Assembly (NCBI RefSeq): GCF_025716945.1
Contig: NZ_JAOVZT010000002.1
Location: 463,097-527,096, forward strand
Reading direction: 5' to 3'
From: Geodermatophilus sp. YIM 151500
GTDB lineage: Bacteria; Actinomycetota; Actinomycetes; Mycobacteriales; Geodermatophilaceae
Length of the DNA: 64,000 nucleotides
Position 1 is the stretch's first letter. Every line of letters starts with the position of its first letter. The position numbers were made by a program, and so were the translations under genes. Under the pieces are notes generated by a model. The model was given only the letters and a program-made list of their open reading frames with translations. It did no database searches and was not told where the DNA came from. Shown here piece after piece: positions 8,484 through 17,482 of this stretch.

Positions 8484-9488
8484 ATGACGGACGACGACCG
8501 CATCGGCTGGGGCCTCGTCGGCCTCGGTCGGATCGCCGACACCGAGATCGCACCGGCGATCGCCGCGTCGGCCAACGGCGCGCTCGCCGGCGTGGTCAGC
8601 CGGGACGCGGCGAAGGCCGAGGACTTCGCCGGCCGGCACGGGGCGGCCGCCGCGTACGACGACTACCGCGCGCTGCTCGAGGACCCCGCCGTGGACGCCG
8701 TCTACGTCGCCACCCCGAACGGCCTGCACGCCGACCAGGTGGTGGCGGCGGCGGAGGCCGGCAAGCACGTGCTCTGCGACAAGCCCCTCGCGACGACGGT
8801 GGCGGACGCCGAGCGCGCCGTGGCCGCCTGCGCGGCGGCCGGGGTGCGCCTCGGGGTGACCTTCCAGACCCGCAACCACGAAGGCATGCGGGAGATCCGG
8901 GACCTGCTGGCCGCCGGCGGGATCGGGTCGGTGCGGCTGGCGCAGGTCGAGCTCGGGCCCGGCCGGATGCTGCCGCAGAACTGGCGCACCGATCCGGAGA
9001 TGGCCGGGGCCGGCGTGATGAACAACCTCGGGGTCCACGCCTACGACCTGCTCCGCTACCTGCTGGGCTCGGAGGTCGTGGAGGCCACGGCCGTGGTCGA
9101 CGTGGAGCCCGGGTTCCGGGTCGACACGCTGGCCCTGGCGCTCCTCCGCTTCGAGAACGGCGCCCTCGCCTACGTCAACGCGAACCAGTCGCTGCCGAAC
9201 CCGCAGCAGAACCTGTCGATCTGCGGGACGGAGGGGACCGTGCTCGGCCGCAACGTCACCCGGCCCAACCTGGCCGGGAGCATCTCCGTCATCGGCCGCG
9301 ACGGCACCACCGAGCGGGCCGTCTCGTCGACCGGCGCCTTCCTGGCGACGGTGGAGAACTTCGCCGACGCGGTCCTGCACGGCCGGGAGCCGAGCCCCTC
9401 CGGCGTCGACGGCCTGCGCAGCGTCGAGCTGACCGAGGCGCTGGCCCGTTCGGCGCGCGACCGGCGGCCGGTCGCCGTCGGCGGCTGA
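8484..9488 (+). CDS. Gfo/Idh/MocA family NAD(P)-dependent oxidoreductase
   Basis: ATG, 334 residues, the usual length. The N-terminal Rossmann fold has GLVGLGRIADTEI. The dehydrogenase motif is CDKPLATT, with Asp in place of the usual Glu of EKP. A C-terminal alpha/beta substrate domain follows, with NLGVHAYDLLRYLLG. Family members oxidise or reduce sugars, inositols and other hydroxy compounds with NAD(P). It is coupled to the upstream CocE gene and followed 22 nt later by the amidase, so it likely acts on a hydroxylated product in the same pathway. Confidence 0.85.
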   Translation: MTDDDRIGWGLVGLGRIADTEIAPAIAASANGALAGVVSRDAAKAEDFAGRHGAAAAYDDYRALLEDPAVDAVYVATPNGLHADQVVAAAEAGKHVLCDKPLATTVADAERAVAACAAAGVRLGVTFQTRNHEGMREIRDLLAAGGIGSVRLAQVELGPGRMLPQNWRTDPEMAGAGVMNNLGVHAYDLLRYLLGSEVVEATAVVDVEPGFRVDTLALALLRFENGALAYVNANQSLPNPQQNLSICGTEGTVLGRNVTRPNLAGSISVIGRDGTTERAVSSTGAFLATVENFADAVLHGREPSPSGVDGLRSVELTEALARSARDRRPVAVGG

Positions 9489-9510
9489 GACCGCCGCGGA
9501 CGGCCCGACC

Positions 9511-11838
9511 ATGACCGACGGGACCGGGTTCCGGCTCGAGGAGGCGACGATCGCCGACCTCCACCGGGCCATCCGCTCCGGGGAGACGACCTGCGTCGCG
9601 GTCGTGCAGCACTACCTCGACCGGGCGCGCGCGTACAACGGCGTCTGCAGCATGCTCGTGACCGAGGACGGCGCTCCGGTCCCGCCGGCGACCGGCGCCG
9701 TCCGGGCGGGGCGTCCGCTCCGTTTCCCGACCGGGACGGTCCCGGCCGCCGCGCTGCTGCCCGACCTGGACCGGTACGAGGGGCCGCCGCTGGAGTTCGG
9801 CCGGATGGAGGCGACCGCCTCCGATCCCGAGGTCCAGCAGCAGTTCGGGATGATCGTCGGCATCCCGGACGCCGGGCAGGTCAACGCCCTGGCGACGCTC
9901 AACGTCCGCGGGGAGCGATCGGTCACCTGCCGGGGCGACTTCGACCGCCACCCCTCCGAGGGCCCGCTGCCACCCGGTGCACCGCCGGTGTGCGAGCTCT
10001 TCCGCCGGCTGCCCGACGCCCTGGAGCAGGCCGCGCACCTGGACGCCACCCACGGCCGCGAGCCCGACCTCGAGGCGATGCCCATGTACGGGGTGGTGTT
10101 CTCGTTCAAGGACCCGTTCGACACCAAGGACATGCGGTCCACCGGCGGAGCCGACGCCCGGTACGACATCGACTTCCCGGCGCGCGACCACGTGCTCGTG
10201 GAGCAGCTGCGCGCCAAGGGGGCGATCATCTACGCCAAGGCCGTCAACACCGAGTACAACGGCCGCGTGGGCGACCCGGGCGGCCGGCACGTGCCGGACC
10301 GGGTGCTGCCCTCCACGCTCGGCTACCAGCGCAGCACCTGGGGCGGCAACCCGGGCAACCCGTACGACACCACCCGCTCGGCCTCGCTCGGGTCCAGTTC
10401 CGGGTCCGCGGTGTCGGTCAGCACGAACCTCGTCATGTGCAGCCTCGGCGAGGAGACCCGGGCCTCCTGCCGCGGGCCCTCCAACCACAACGCGGTGGCG
10501 CTCATCCTGCCGCACAAGGCGATGCTGGGCTTCGACGGCGGCGCGATCGGTGCCGACATCTACGTCGACCGCAGCGGCATCCACGCCCGCACCCTCGAGG
10601 ACGCGGCCAAGGTCCTCGATGCGCTGAAGGATCCCGTCGAGGGCTACTACGACCCGCGCGATCCGTACACCACCGTCCCGCGGTCCACGGTGCTCGGCAC
10701 CCCCTACGCCGTGCACGCGCGGCGCTCCGGTGCCGCGGGGTCGCTGCGGGGGGTCCGCATCGGCGTCATCCGCGAGTCCATGGTCGTCCGTCCCGGCGCC
10801 CACGCGTCCTCGGTGATCCCCCCGCTGGCGGTTGCGGAGATCGCATCGGTCCTGGGCCGGCACCTCGGCGCGACGCTGGTCGAGTCCGGCGACCCGCTGT
10901 GGCCCCGGGACCCGGAGGTCGAGGCCATGGGCACCGACTTCCGCCGTGCCCTCGCCCGCCTGGTGCCGGTCCTCATGCCGGACCTGCTGTTCCGGCTGCG
11001 GCCGGACGGGGAGCCGGTGTTCCCCGACGTCGCCGCGGCCGTCGTGCCGACGGAGTTCGCACCCGGCGCGGTGTTCGGCACCGGGACGCTGCAACCGGTC
11101 GACTACTTCGTCCAGCTGGTGGAGGGCCGCATCCCGCCGCCGGGGAACCTGGACGTGGCGACCGTGCAGGAGCAGGAGCTGGCCATGGCCTTCCGCTTCC
11201 ACATCGCCCAGTACCTGACGCGCCGCGCGGCCGACTGGGCCGAGCGCGGCTGCACCGAGACCCTGGCCGACTGGTCCGCCCTCAACGCCCGCTCCAAGTT
11301 CTGGGGAGAGGACCAACGGGCCTGGTGGCGGAACTGGGCCGAGGTCGCCGACATGCGCAACCCGCTGACCGGCCGCCAGGGCGTGGACGAGCGGGTGATG
11401 TTGCGGGAGCTGCTGCGCCGCGTGGACATGATGGTGCTCCTGGAGAACCACCTCGACGTGCTCGTCCGCCTGCACACCCCGCTTCCACCGGGCCGGATCG
11501 GGGGCGCGAGCGAGCCCGGGACGCCGCAGAACCTGCGCCTGGAGTCCTTCTCGGGCCCGAACGCCGGGCTGACCGAGGTCCTGGTGCCCGCGGGGTACGT
11601 GCGGACGGTCCACGACCCCGTCTTCGTCCTGGGCGACGACCGGACCGAGTACCTGCCGACCGAGTCCGCCGAGGCGACCACGCTGCCGGCGCCCGGCCTG
11701 CCCTTCTCCCTCGTCTTCCGGGGCGAGCCGGGCCGCGAGGACGTCCTGCTGGAGGTGGCGTCGGCCTACGAGGCGGCGTCCCGGCGGCGCGTCCCGCCGC
11801 CCGCCTTCGGGCCGCTGCCCGGCCGCGGGGACGGGTGA
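9511..11838 (+). CDS. Amidase signature family protein, unusually long (775 residues)
   Basis: ATG, 775 residues, against 450-550 for typical amidases. The amidase core is recognisable. The catalytic Lys is about residue 200 in YGVVFSFKDPFDTKDM, the Ser-rich loop is LGSSSGSAVSVS near 293-304, and the nucleophile region is EETRASCRGPSNHN, with Ser about 319. About 110 residues sit before the Lys beyond the usual amount and about 250 form a C-terminal extension. The nucleophile segment differs from the common GGSIR form. It probably hydrolyses an amide or ester in the cytoplasm. It ends the importer operon and converges on the DMT transporter gene. Confidence 0.8.
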   Translation: MTDGTGFRLEEATIADLHRAIRSGETTCVAVVQHYLDRARAYNGVCSMLVTEDGAPVPPATGAVRAGRPLRFPTGTVPAAALLPDLDRYEGPPLEFGRMEATASDPEVQQQFGMIVGIPDAGQVNALATLNVRGERSVTCRGDFDRHPSEGPLPPGAPPVCELFRRLPDALEQAAHLDATHGREPDLEAMPMYGVVFSFKDPFDTKDMRSTGGADARYDIDFPARDHVLVEQLRAKGAIIYAKAVNTEYNGRVGDPGGRHVPDRVLPSTLGYQRSTWGGNPGNPYDTTRSASLGSSSGSAVSVSTNLVMCSLGEETRASCRGPSNHNAVALILPHKAMLGFDGGAIGADIYVDRSGIHARTLEDAAKVLDALKDPVEGYYDPRDPYTTVPRSTVLGTPYAVHARRSGAAGSLRGVRIGVIRESMVVRPGAHASSVIPPLAVAEIASVLGRHLGATLVESGDPLWPRDPEVEAMGTDFRRALARLVPVLMPDLLFRLRPDGEPVFPDVAAAVVPTEFAPGAVFGTGTLQPVDYFVQLVEGRIPPPGNLDVATVQEQELAMAFRFHIAQYLTRRAADWAERGCTETLADWSALNARSKFWGEDQRAWWRNWAEVADMRNPLTGRQGVDERVMLRELLRRVDMMVLLENHLDVLVRLHTPLPPGRIGGASEPGTPQNLRLESFSGPNAGLTEVLVPAGYVRTVHDPVFVLGDDRTEYLPTESAEATTLPAPGLPFSLVFRGEPGREDVLLEVASAYEAASRRRVPPPAFGPLPGRGDG

Positions 11839-11853
11839 GCGCACCGGCGGCCG

Positions 11854-12699
11854 TCAGCCGACCGCCAGCAGCGCGACGCCGGAGAGGGCCGCCGCCAGCC
11901 CGACGCGCTGGCTGGCCACCAGCCGCTCGCGGAGCAGCACGACGGCCAGCGCCACCGTCACCAGCGGCGACAGCGTGGACAGCACGGACACCACGCTGAC
12001 CAGGCCGACCTGCGTGGCCAGCGCGAAGGTGGTGACCCCGGAGAGGATCAGCAGCCCGTTGACCACCGCCAACGGGACCGCCCGGCCGGGTAGTCGCAGG
12101 CTGGTGCCCCGGAGCAAGGGCAGCACGACGGCCGTGCCGAGCAGCGCGGCGCGGCTGGTGAGGACCGCCCAGGCCTCCCCGCCCTCCGCCGCCTCGGCGA
12201 ACAGGCTGAGGAACAACCCGTAGGAGACCGCCCACCCCGCGGCCAACCAGAGACCGACCGGCCGGGACGGTCGGACCGGCGCCGCGCGGCGGCCCTGACC
12301 GGCGGCGACCAGGACCACGCCGACGATGGCGAGGGGGATGCCGGCCAGCTGCCAGGCGCTGGGACGCTCGCCGAGGACCAGCGCCACGACCACCGGCACC
12401 GCACCCCCGGTGGCACCGATGGGCGCCATGACGCTGATCCGCAGGTACCGGGCGGCCTCGAACATGGCGGTCAGCGCGACGCCGTTGGCGACCCCGGCCA
12501 GGCCTCCGAGCAGGAGCCAGTGCGGCGCGGGAGCGGCACCCCCCACGGCGAGCACCGGCGCCGCGGCGGCGGCCACCGCGGCCACCTGGCCCACCGCCAG
12601 CACCGCGGACGGGCTGTGGCTGCGGCTGAGCACCGGCCCGAGATAGGCGGCCGAGCCGAAGAGGACCGCGGTGAGCAGGCCCAGCACGATGGCCGTCAC
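11854..12699 (-). CDS. DMT superfamily (EamA) transporter
   Basis: GTG start at 12699 in a GTGA overlap with the upstream molybdenum hydroxylase gene, 281 residues. About ten hydrophobic segments form two EamA repeats, each ending in the typical pattern near the fourth helix of the repeat (VPVVVALVLGERPSAWQLAG and LVTVALAVVLLRERLVASQR). EamA proteins are metabolite exporters or importers of the inner membrane. Tight coupling to the molybdenum hydroxylase suggests movement of its substrate or product, but the direction is unknown. Confidence 0.82.
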   Translation of the reverse strand: MTAIVLGLLTAVLFGSAAYLGPVLSRSHSPSAVLAVGQVAAVAAAAAPVLAVGGAAPAPHWLLLGGLAGVANGVALTAMFEAARYLRISVMAPIGATGGAVPVVVALVLGERPSAWQLAGIPLAIVGVVLVAAGQGRRAAPVRPSRPVGLWLAAGWAVSYGLFLSLFAEAAEGGEAWAVLTSRAALLGTAVVLPLLRGTSLRLPGRAVPLAVVNGLLILSGVTTFALATQVGLVSVVSVLSTLSPLVTVALAVVLLRERLVASQRVGLAAALSGVALLAVG

Positions 12700-14918
12700 G
12701 CCGAGATGACCGCCGCGATGCGCTCGGGTGTGAGCGGCAGCTCGCGGACCCGGACGCCGACGGCGTCGGCGACCGCGTTCGCCAGCGCGGCGGTCACCGG
12801 GCCACCGGCCACCTCGCCCGCGCCGAGCGGTGGCTCGCCGGGCCGGGGGAGCAGGGTCACGTGCACCCGCGGCGTCCGCCCGAACCGCAGGACCGGGTAG
12901 GTCTCCCAGTCCCGGCTGGTGACGGTGCGCCGGTCGGAGGTGACCTCCTCCAGGAGCGCCCAACTGGTGGCCTGGATCGCGCCCCCCTCCACCTGGTTGA
13001 CCAGCCCGTCGGGGTTGATCACCTGGCCGGCGTCCACGGCGATCCAGAGGTCGCTCACGCGCACGTCGGACACGGCCTCCACGCGGGCGACCACCGCGCA
13101 GTACGCGCAGACGTCCTTGTAGCGCGAGTACCCCAGCCCCCATCCCACGGCGTCCGGGGTGGAGCGCGTCACCCAGCCGGCGCGCTCCGCGACCGTCTCC
13201 AGGACCGCACGCCCGCGCTCGTCGCGGAGGTGGCGCAGCCGGTACTCGAGGGGATCCACGTCCGCGCGGGCGGCGAGCTCGTCCACCATCGACTCGATGG
13301 CGAGGACGTTCACCGTGGCACCCAGCCCGCGCAGCGCCGAGGTCCGCAGCGGCATGTCCGTGACGCGGTGGGCCTGCACGTCGACGTGGTCGACCGCGTA
13401 CGGGGGGACCGCGTTGCGGGCGGTCCCCCCGCCGACGGCCAGCGGGGGATCGCTCGCCACGACCGCCGGGACGTCGGCGGCGTGCCACCCGCCCAGCAGC
13501 CCGGGCTGGCCGGCGAACCCCGGACGGCTGTCGTGCCCGGTGCTCCAGCAGTGCTGCTCCCAGCTGAGCGGGTCGCCCGCCGCGTCGACGCCGACGGTGA
13601 TCTCGGTGACCATCGCCGGCGCGTAGGGCTCCCACGCGAACTCGTCGTCCCGCGACCACTGGACCTGCACGGGACGTCCCGGGACGGCCCGCGCCAGCAC
13701 CACCGCGTCGTACGCGACGTCGTCGGCGCTGTTGTGCCCGTAGCAGCCGGGGCCGTCGGCGTGGTGCACGACGATCCGGTCGGCGGGGAGGTCGAGGCTC
13801 GCGGACAGGGCCTCGCGCAGCGGGTAGACGCCCTGGCTGTGCGTCCACACCTCGACCCCGCCCTCGACCCCGCCGTCGTCCCCGCCCTCGACCCCGCCCT
13901 CGACCCCGCCGTCGTCCCACCGGGCGAGGGCGCAGCCGGGGCCGATCGAGGCGTGCGCGAGGTGCGGGCGGCCGTAGCGCTCCCGGACGACCGCCGCCAC
14001 CCGCTCCGGCGCCACCGGCTCGCCGTGCCGCACGACCGGTATGCGCTCCGCCGGTCGGCCGGGGAGGTCGCGCAGCCACGTCGCAGCCTCGGGGAGGCCG
14101 TCCTCCTCCCGCCAGGTCGCCGAGGCGCGCAGCAGCTCGGCGGCCCGGACGGCCTCCTCCTCGCGGTCGGCGACCACGCCGAGGAAGCTGCCGCGCCGCA
14201 CCACACCCACCACGGCGGGCAGCGCCCGGGCCGCCGAGTCGTCGACGGCGAGGAGGCACGCACCGGGGGACGGCGGCCGGACGACCCGGCCGAAGAGCTG
14301 GCCGGGCAGGGCCAGGTCGGACACGAACGCGGGTGCGCCGGTGAGCTTCGCCGGGAGGTCGGTGCGGGGCAGGCTGCGGCCGACGACGGTGTGGTCGGCC
14401 GGGTCCTTGGCCGGCGCCTCACCGGTCACGGGGACCTCCAGCCGTCCGGGCCCGAGCAGCGTCCAGTAGCTGCCGTGCTCGGTCCCCGCCCGGTCGCGGA
14501 CGGCGCCGTCCCGGACCCCGAGCTCCGCGGCGGGGATCCCGGAGCGGTCGGAGGCCACGGAGAGCAGGAGGGCGCGCGCCTGCGCGCACACCGCCCGCAG
14601 CGCGCCGCCCGAGTCCATGACGGATCTGCTGCCCGCGGTGAAGGCCTCGTCGGGGCTGCTGTCGGTGCCGGCCGGCAGCACCTCGATGCTCGACCAGTCC
14701 ACGTCGAGCTCCTCGGCGGCGATCTGGCCGAGGGCGGTGCGGATCCCCTGGCCCAGTTCCACCTTGCCGACGAGCACCCGCACCCGGCCCCCGGGCACGA
14801 AGCGCAGCCAGCGGGACAGCAGGGGGTTGCTGCGCAGGCTGCCGCCGAAGGAGGAGTACTGGGCGGGCAGCCCGCCCGGTAGTGCCGGCGCCGCGGCACC
14901 GGGCGGTTCGCCGCTCAC
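12696..14918 (-). CDS. Molybdenum hydroxylase large subunit (isoquinoline/aldehyde oxidoreductase, IorB-like)
   Basis: GTG at 14918 in a GTGA overlap with the 2Fe-2S subunit gene, 740 residues. It is a xanthine-dehydrogenase family molybdopterin-binding subunit of the IorB type. Early in the protein lies GKVELGQGIRTALGQIAAEE, in the middle RTSALRGLGATVN, and near the end GAGEVAGGPVTAAL, where the Glu is the expected base at the Mo site. Such enzymes hydroxylate N-heterocycles or oxidise aldehydes using water. It has no recognisable Tat signal, unlike many IorB proteins. A Gly-Val-Glu-Gly-rich loop is coded by tandem repeats at about 13851-13917. It acts with the small subunit at 14915-15505. 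No FAD subunit is adjacent, consistent with a two-subunit enzyme. Confidence 0.83.
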   Translation of the reverse strand: MSGEPPGAAAPALPGGLPAQYSSFGGSLRSNPLLSRWLRFVPGGRVRVLVGKVELGQGIRTALGQIAAEELDVDWSSIEVLPAGTDSSPDEAFTAGSRSVMDSGGALRAVCAQARALLLSVASDRSGIPAAELGVRDGAVRDRAGTEHGSYWTLLGPGRLEVPVTGEAPAKDPADHTVVGRSLPRTDLPAKLTGAPAFVSDLALPGQLFGRVVRPPSPGACLLAVDDSAARALPAVVGVVRRGSFLGVVADREEEAVRAAELLRASATWREEDGLPEAATWLRDLPGRPAERIPVVRHGEPVAPERVAAVVRERYGRPHLAHASIGPGCALARWDDGGVEGGVEGGDDGGVEGGVEVWTHSQGVYPLREALSASLDLPADRIVVHHADGPGCYGHNSADDVAYDAVVLARAVPGRPVQVQWSRDDEFAWEPYAPAMVTEITVGVDAAGDPLSWEQHCWSTGHDSRPGFAGQPGLLGGWHAADVPAVVASDPPLAVGGGTARNAVPPYAVDHVDVQAHRVTDMPLRTSALRGLGATVNVLAIESMVDELAARADVDPLEYRLRHLRDERGRAVLETVAERAGWVTRSTPDAVGWGLGYSRYKDVCAYCAVVARVEAVSDVRVSDLWIAVDAGQVINPDGLVNQVEGGAIQATSWALLEEVTSDRRTVTSRDWETYPVLRFGRTPRVHVTLLPRPGEPPLGAGEVAGGPVTAALANAVADAVGVRVRELPLTPERIAAVISA
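13851..13917 (-). repeat. In-frame tandem repeat inside the IorB-like gene
   Basis: About five units of a 12-15 bp motif (CTCGACCCCGCC on the plus strand, with GTCGTC variants) encode a GGVEGG/GGDDGG-type loop. All units keep the reading frame. The repeat falls between two conserved blocks, so it probably extends a surface loop. Confidence 0.8.
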
Positions 14919-15505
14919 CGCGCTCCCCGTGGACCATCGGCCCGTGGGGCGGTTACCGGCGGACCGTCCGCGCCGCACTCAGCCCGGCGTGCCGCCTGCA
15001 GGGCCTCGGCGGCGTCGGCCACGGCGGCCAGCACCCGGCCGTGGCTGCCGCACCGGCAGAGGTTGCGTTCCAGCGCCTCGGCCGTGCTGACCGGATCGGT
15101 CGCGGCGCCGGCCCGGAGGTGCGCGCAGGCGGACACCAGGATCCCGGACGTGCAGAAGCCGCACTGGGCGGCCTGCCGCCGGAGGAACGCCTGCTGCAGC
15201 GCGCTCATGACCGGGTCGGGCGCCAGCCCCTCGACCGTCTCGACCTCGTGGTCCTCGGCCGCCCAGGCGGGCAGGTCGCACGAGGGCACCGCGCGCCCGT
15301 CGAGCAGCACCATGCAGGCGCCGCACTGGGCCAGCCCGCAGCCGAACCGGGAGCCGCGCAGGCCCAGGTCGTTGCGCAGCAGGTAGAGGAGCGGGGTGTC
15401 CCCGCGGCAGACGACCGTGCGGCTCTCCCCGTTGACGCGGAGGCGGACCTCCCGGACGGGCTCGGGCACCGCGCGAGGGCGGCACCACTCAGGCGTACTC
15501 GTCAT
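14915..15505 (-). CDS. 2Fe-2S subunit of molybdenum hydroxylase (IorA-like)
   Basis: ATG at 15505, 196 residues. The N-terminal plant-ferredoxin-like domain has the cluster motif CGLAQCGACMVLLDG. The C-terminal domain holds the second cluster with CGFCTSGI and CRCG. It passes electrons from the Mo subunit encoded directly downstream. It is slightly longer than the usual 155-165 residues because of short N- and C-terminal tails. It is the first gene of the minus-strand operon and diverges from the alpha/beta hydrolase at 15731. Confidence 0.87.
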   Translation of the reverse strand: MTSTPEWCRPRAVPEPVREVRLRVNGESRTVVCRGDTPLLYLLRNDLGLRGSRFGCGLAQCGACMVLLDGRAVPSCDLPAWAAEDHEVETVEGLAPDPVMSALQQAFLRRQAAQCGFCTSGILVSACAHLRAGAATDPVSTAEALERNLCRCGSHGRVLAAVADAAEALQAARRAECGADGPPVTAPRADGPRGAR

Positions 15506-15730
15506 GGCAGCGACCCGCCGGCTCTCCTGTCAACCCTCCCCGGTCAGCGGGGGAGGGACGTAGACGCCTTGCATGCGTATGCACGATGACGTCCGCCACA
15601 ACGTAGGGAAGGATGCCGGGGACGTCAATCAGCGCCGGGTGGTCGTCGACCGCCTGCGGCTCCGCGCGGCCGTCCCCGGACGTGCCGGACCGCGGCCGCG
15701 CCGTCCGGCGGAGTCGACCTGCGGAGAGCC

Positions 15731-16552
15731 GTGCCTGCCGAACTCGTCGCCATCCCCACGCCCGGGACGCCGCTGGACGGCCTCTTCTACGAGGCGCCGC
15801 CACCGGGGCCACGCGGCGCGGCACTGCTGATGCACGGCAACGGCATGAACTTCTACTACGGCGCGTCCGGCTTCCTGCCCCCGCACCTCACCGGGATCGG
15901 GCTCGCCACGCTGGCCTTCAACCGCCACGGCCACGACACGGTCAGCGCCCGCACCCGCGTGGCCGAGGGGAACGCCTACCAGACGACCGCCGAGGCCATC
16001 CAGGACAACGAGCTGGCCGCCGGCTGGCTGCGGGAGCGGGGCTTCGCCGCGCCGGTCGTGATCGGCCACAGCAACGGCGGGATGCTGGCGGCCGAGCACG
16101 TCGCCCGCCACCCGGAGACGCCCGCGCTGGTCCTCCTGTCGGCCCACATGGGAGGCACGGGCATGCTCCGGCGCGGCTCGGAACTCGGGTTGCTGGCGGC
16201 CGACCGGCTCGAGGAGCTCTCGCAGCAGGCCCACGCGCTCGTGGACGCCGGCCGCGCGGACGAGCTCATGCTCCTGCCCGGGTGGTTCTACGTCATCACG
16301 GCCGGGTCGTTCGTGGACCTGGAGAGGAACCTCCCGGTCCTGGTCGACAACGCCGCACGCATCTCCTGCCCGGTGCTCTACCTGCGCGGCGACCAGGAGG
16401 ACCCGGAGATGTACCCGGCCGAGCGGTTCGCCGAGGCGGCGGGCGGGCCGGTCGACGTCCGCATCCTCCGGGACTGCGACCACTTCTACACCGGCCACGA
16501 GGCGGAGGTGGCCCGCATCGTCTCCGCCTGGCTCGACGAGACGCTCGGATGA
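15731..16552 (+). CDS. Alpha/beta hydrolase
   Basis: GTG at 15731 after GGAGAGCC, 273 residues. The nucleophile elbow is GHSNGG, the oxyanion-hole segment is MHGNGMNF, and the acid and base are probably the Asp of YLRGDQEDPEMY and the His of DCDHFYTGHE. It is a cytoplasmic serine hydrolase of unknown substrate. Its stop overlaps the ATG of the following SDR gene, so the two are co-translated. The region between it and the divergent molybdenum hydroxylase operon (225 bp) has the near-palindrome GCAT-GCGT-ATGC at about 15571. Confidence 0.78.
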   Translation: MPAELVAIPTPGTPLDGLFYEAPPPGPRGAALLMHGNGMNFYYGASGFLPPHLTGIGLATLAFNRHGHDTVSARTRVAEGNAYQTTAEAIQDNELAAGWLRERGFAAPVVIGHSNGGMLAAEHVARHPETPALVLLSAHMGGTGMLRRGSELGLLAADRLEELSQQAHALVDAGRADELMLLPGWFYVITAGSFVDLERNLPVLVDNAARISCPVLYLRGDQEDPEMYPAERFAEAAGGPVDVRILRDCDHFYTGHEAEVARIVSAWLDETLG

Positions 16553-17340
16553 GCGTGGCCCGCGGCCCGGGGCGGGCCGTGGTGGGCACGGACGGACCGC
16601 CCGGCCAGGTCGCCCTCGTCACCGGTGCGGGTGCCGGGATCGGCCGGGCCTGCGTCGAACGACTCGCGGCCTCGGGCACCCGGGTGGCACTCCTGGACCG
16701 GAACCCCGACCGGCTCGCGGAGGTCGCCGCCGCCGTCCGCGGGACGAGTGGGGACGTCGAGCTCTCCGTGGCCGACGCCACCGACGAGCAGGCCGTGGCC
16801 GGGGTCGTCGGCGCCGCTGTCGAGCGCTGGGGCCGGGTCGACGTCCTGGTGACGTGCGCCGGGGGGTTCCGGGGCGTCGGGCCCGTCACCGAGGTGGGAC
16901 TCGACGAGTGGAACGCCCAGCTCGAGGCCAACCTGACGAGCACGTTCCTGGCCTGCCGGGCCGTCGTGCCGGTCATGCGCCGCCGGCGCTACGGCCGCAT
17001 CGTCACCGTGGCCTCGATGGCTGCGCGCACCGCGCTCGGGCAGGCGCCGCACGCCTACGCGGCGGCGAAGGCCGCCGTCGTCGGGCTGACCCGCCAGCTG
17101 GCCCTCGAGGTGGCGGGCGACGGCGTGACGGTCAACGCCGTCGCCCCGGGCGTGGTGCGCTCGCCCCGCGTCGCGGGTCTGGGCCCCGAACGCCTCCGGG
17201 CGCTCGCCGAGGAGACCCCGATGCGGCGGACCGGGACGCCGGAGGAGGTCGCGGCGGCGGTGTGCTTCCTCGCCGGACCGGATGCGAGCTTCATCACGGG
17301 GGCCACGCTCGACGTCAACGGTGGCCGGTTCATGGGCTGA
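16549..17340 (+). CDS. SDR family NAD(P)-dependent oxidoreductase
   Basis: ATG at 16549 overlapping the upstream hydrolase stop, 263 residues. Classical short-chain dehydrogenase: cofactor motif TGAGAGIG after about 20 extra N-terminal residues, VTCAGG in the NNAG position, active-site Ser in VASMAAR, catalytic YAAAK, and PGVVRSP. FabG-like relatives interconvert alcohols and ketones on small or acyl substrates. It is likely to act on the product of the alpha/beta hydrolase. Confidence 0.85.
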   Translation: MSVARGPGRAVVGTDGPPGQVALVTGAGAGIGRACVERLAASGTRVALLDRNPDRLAEVAAAVRGTSGDVELSVADATDEQAVAGVVGAAVERWGRVDVLVTCAGGFRGVGPVTEVGLDEWNAQLEANLTSTFLACRAVVPVMRRRRYGRIVTVASMAARTALGQAPHAYAAAKAAVVGLTRQLALEVAGDGVTVNAVAPGVVRSPRVAGLGPERLRALAEETPMRRTGTPEEVAAAVCFLAGPDASFITGATLDVNGGRFMG

Positions 17341-17369
17341 GCCGCCGGGCCGCTCGTCGCGCCGCAGGC

Positions 17370-17385
17370 TTGTCGAGCGGGACAA
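17370..17385 (+). promoter_or_regulatory. Candidate activator-binding palindrome, site 2
   Basis: TTGTCG-AGCG-GGACAA has near-complementary six-base arms around a 4-bp spacer, like sites 1 and 3-5. Its centre (17377.5) is 63.5 bp before the TACGGT hexamer at 17441. It lies in the 142-bp gap upstream of the third CocE gene. Confidence 0.5.
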
Positions 17386-17440
17386 ACGCCGTCCCGCCGA
17401 GCTGTCCCCGCGGCGGTGTCCCGCCCGTCGAGCGCGCCGA

Positions 17441-17446
17441 TACGGT
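17441..17446 (+). promoter_or_regulatory. Candidate -10 element of the third CocE gene
   Basis: TACGGT fits TANNNT and precedes the ATG at 17483 by about 36 bp. The -35 region is weak. Spacing to palindrome site 2 matches that at three other promoters in the window. Confidence 0.4.
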
Positions 17447-17482
17447 CGGCGCCCGACCGGCGGCCGCCGAGGGGAGACGTCG

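Noticed and set aside
13851..13917. CRISPR-like repeat
   Set aside because: The units are contiguous 12-15 bp coding repeats with no unique spacers. No cas genes are present.
12696..14882. Long open frames opposite real genes, such as the 673-codon frame opposite the IorB-like gene
   Set aside because: In DNA this GC-rich, antisense and shifted frames stay open by chance. These frames are Arg/Pro/Ala/Gly-rich, lack family motifs and lie over well-supported genes.
15586..15601. Sixth copy of the TTGT-ACAA palindrome upstream of the alpha/beta hydrolase
   Set aside because: Only the right half (CCACAA) fits. The left arm ATGACG matches three of six bases and no hexamer lies at the fixed distance.
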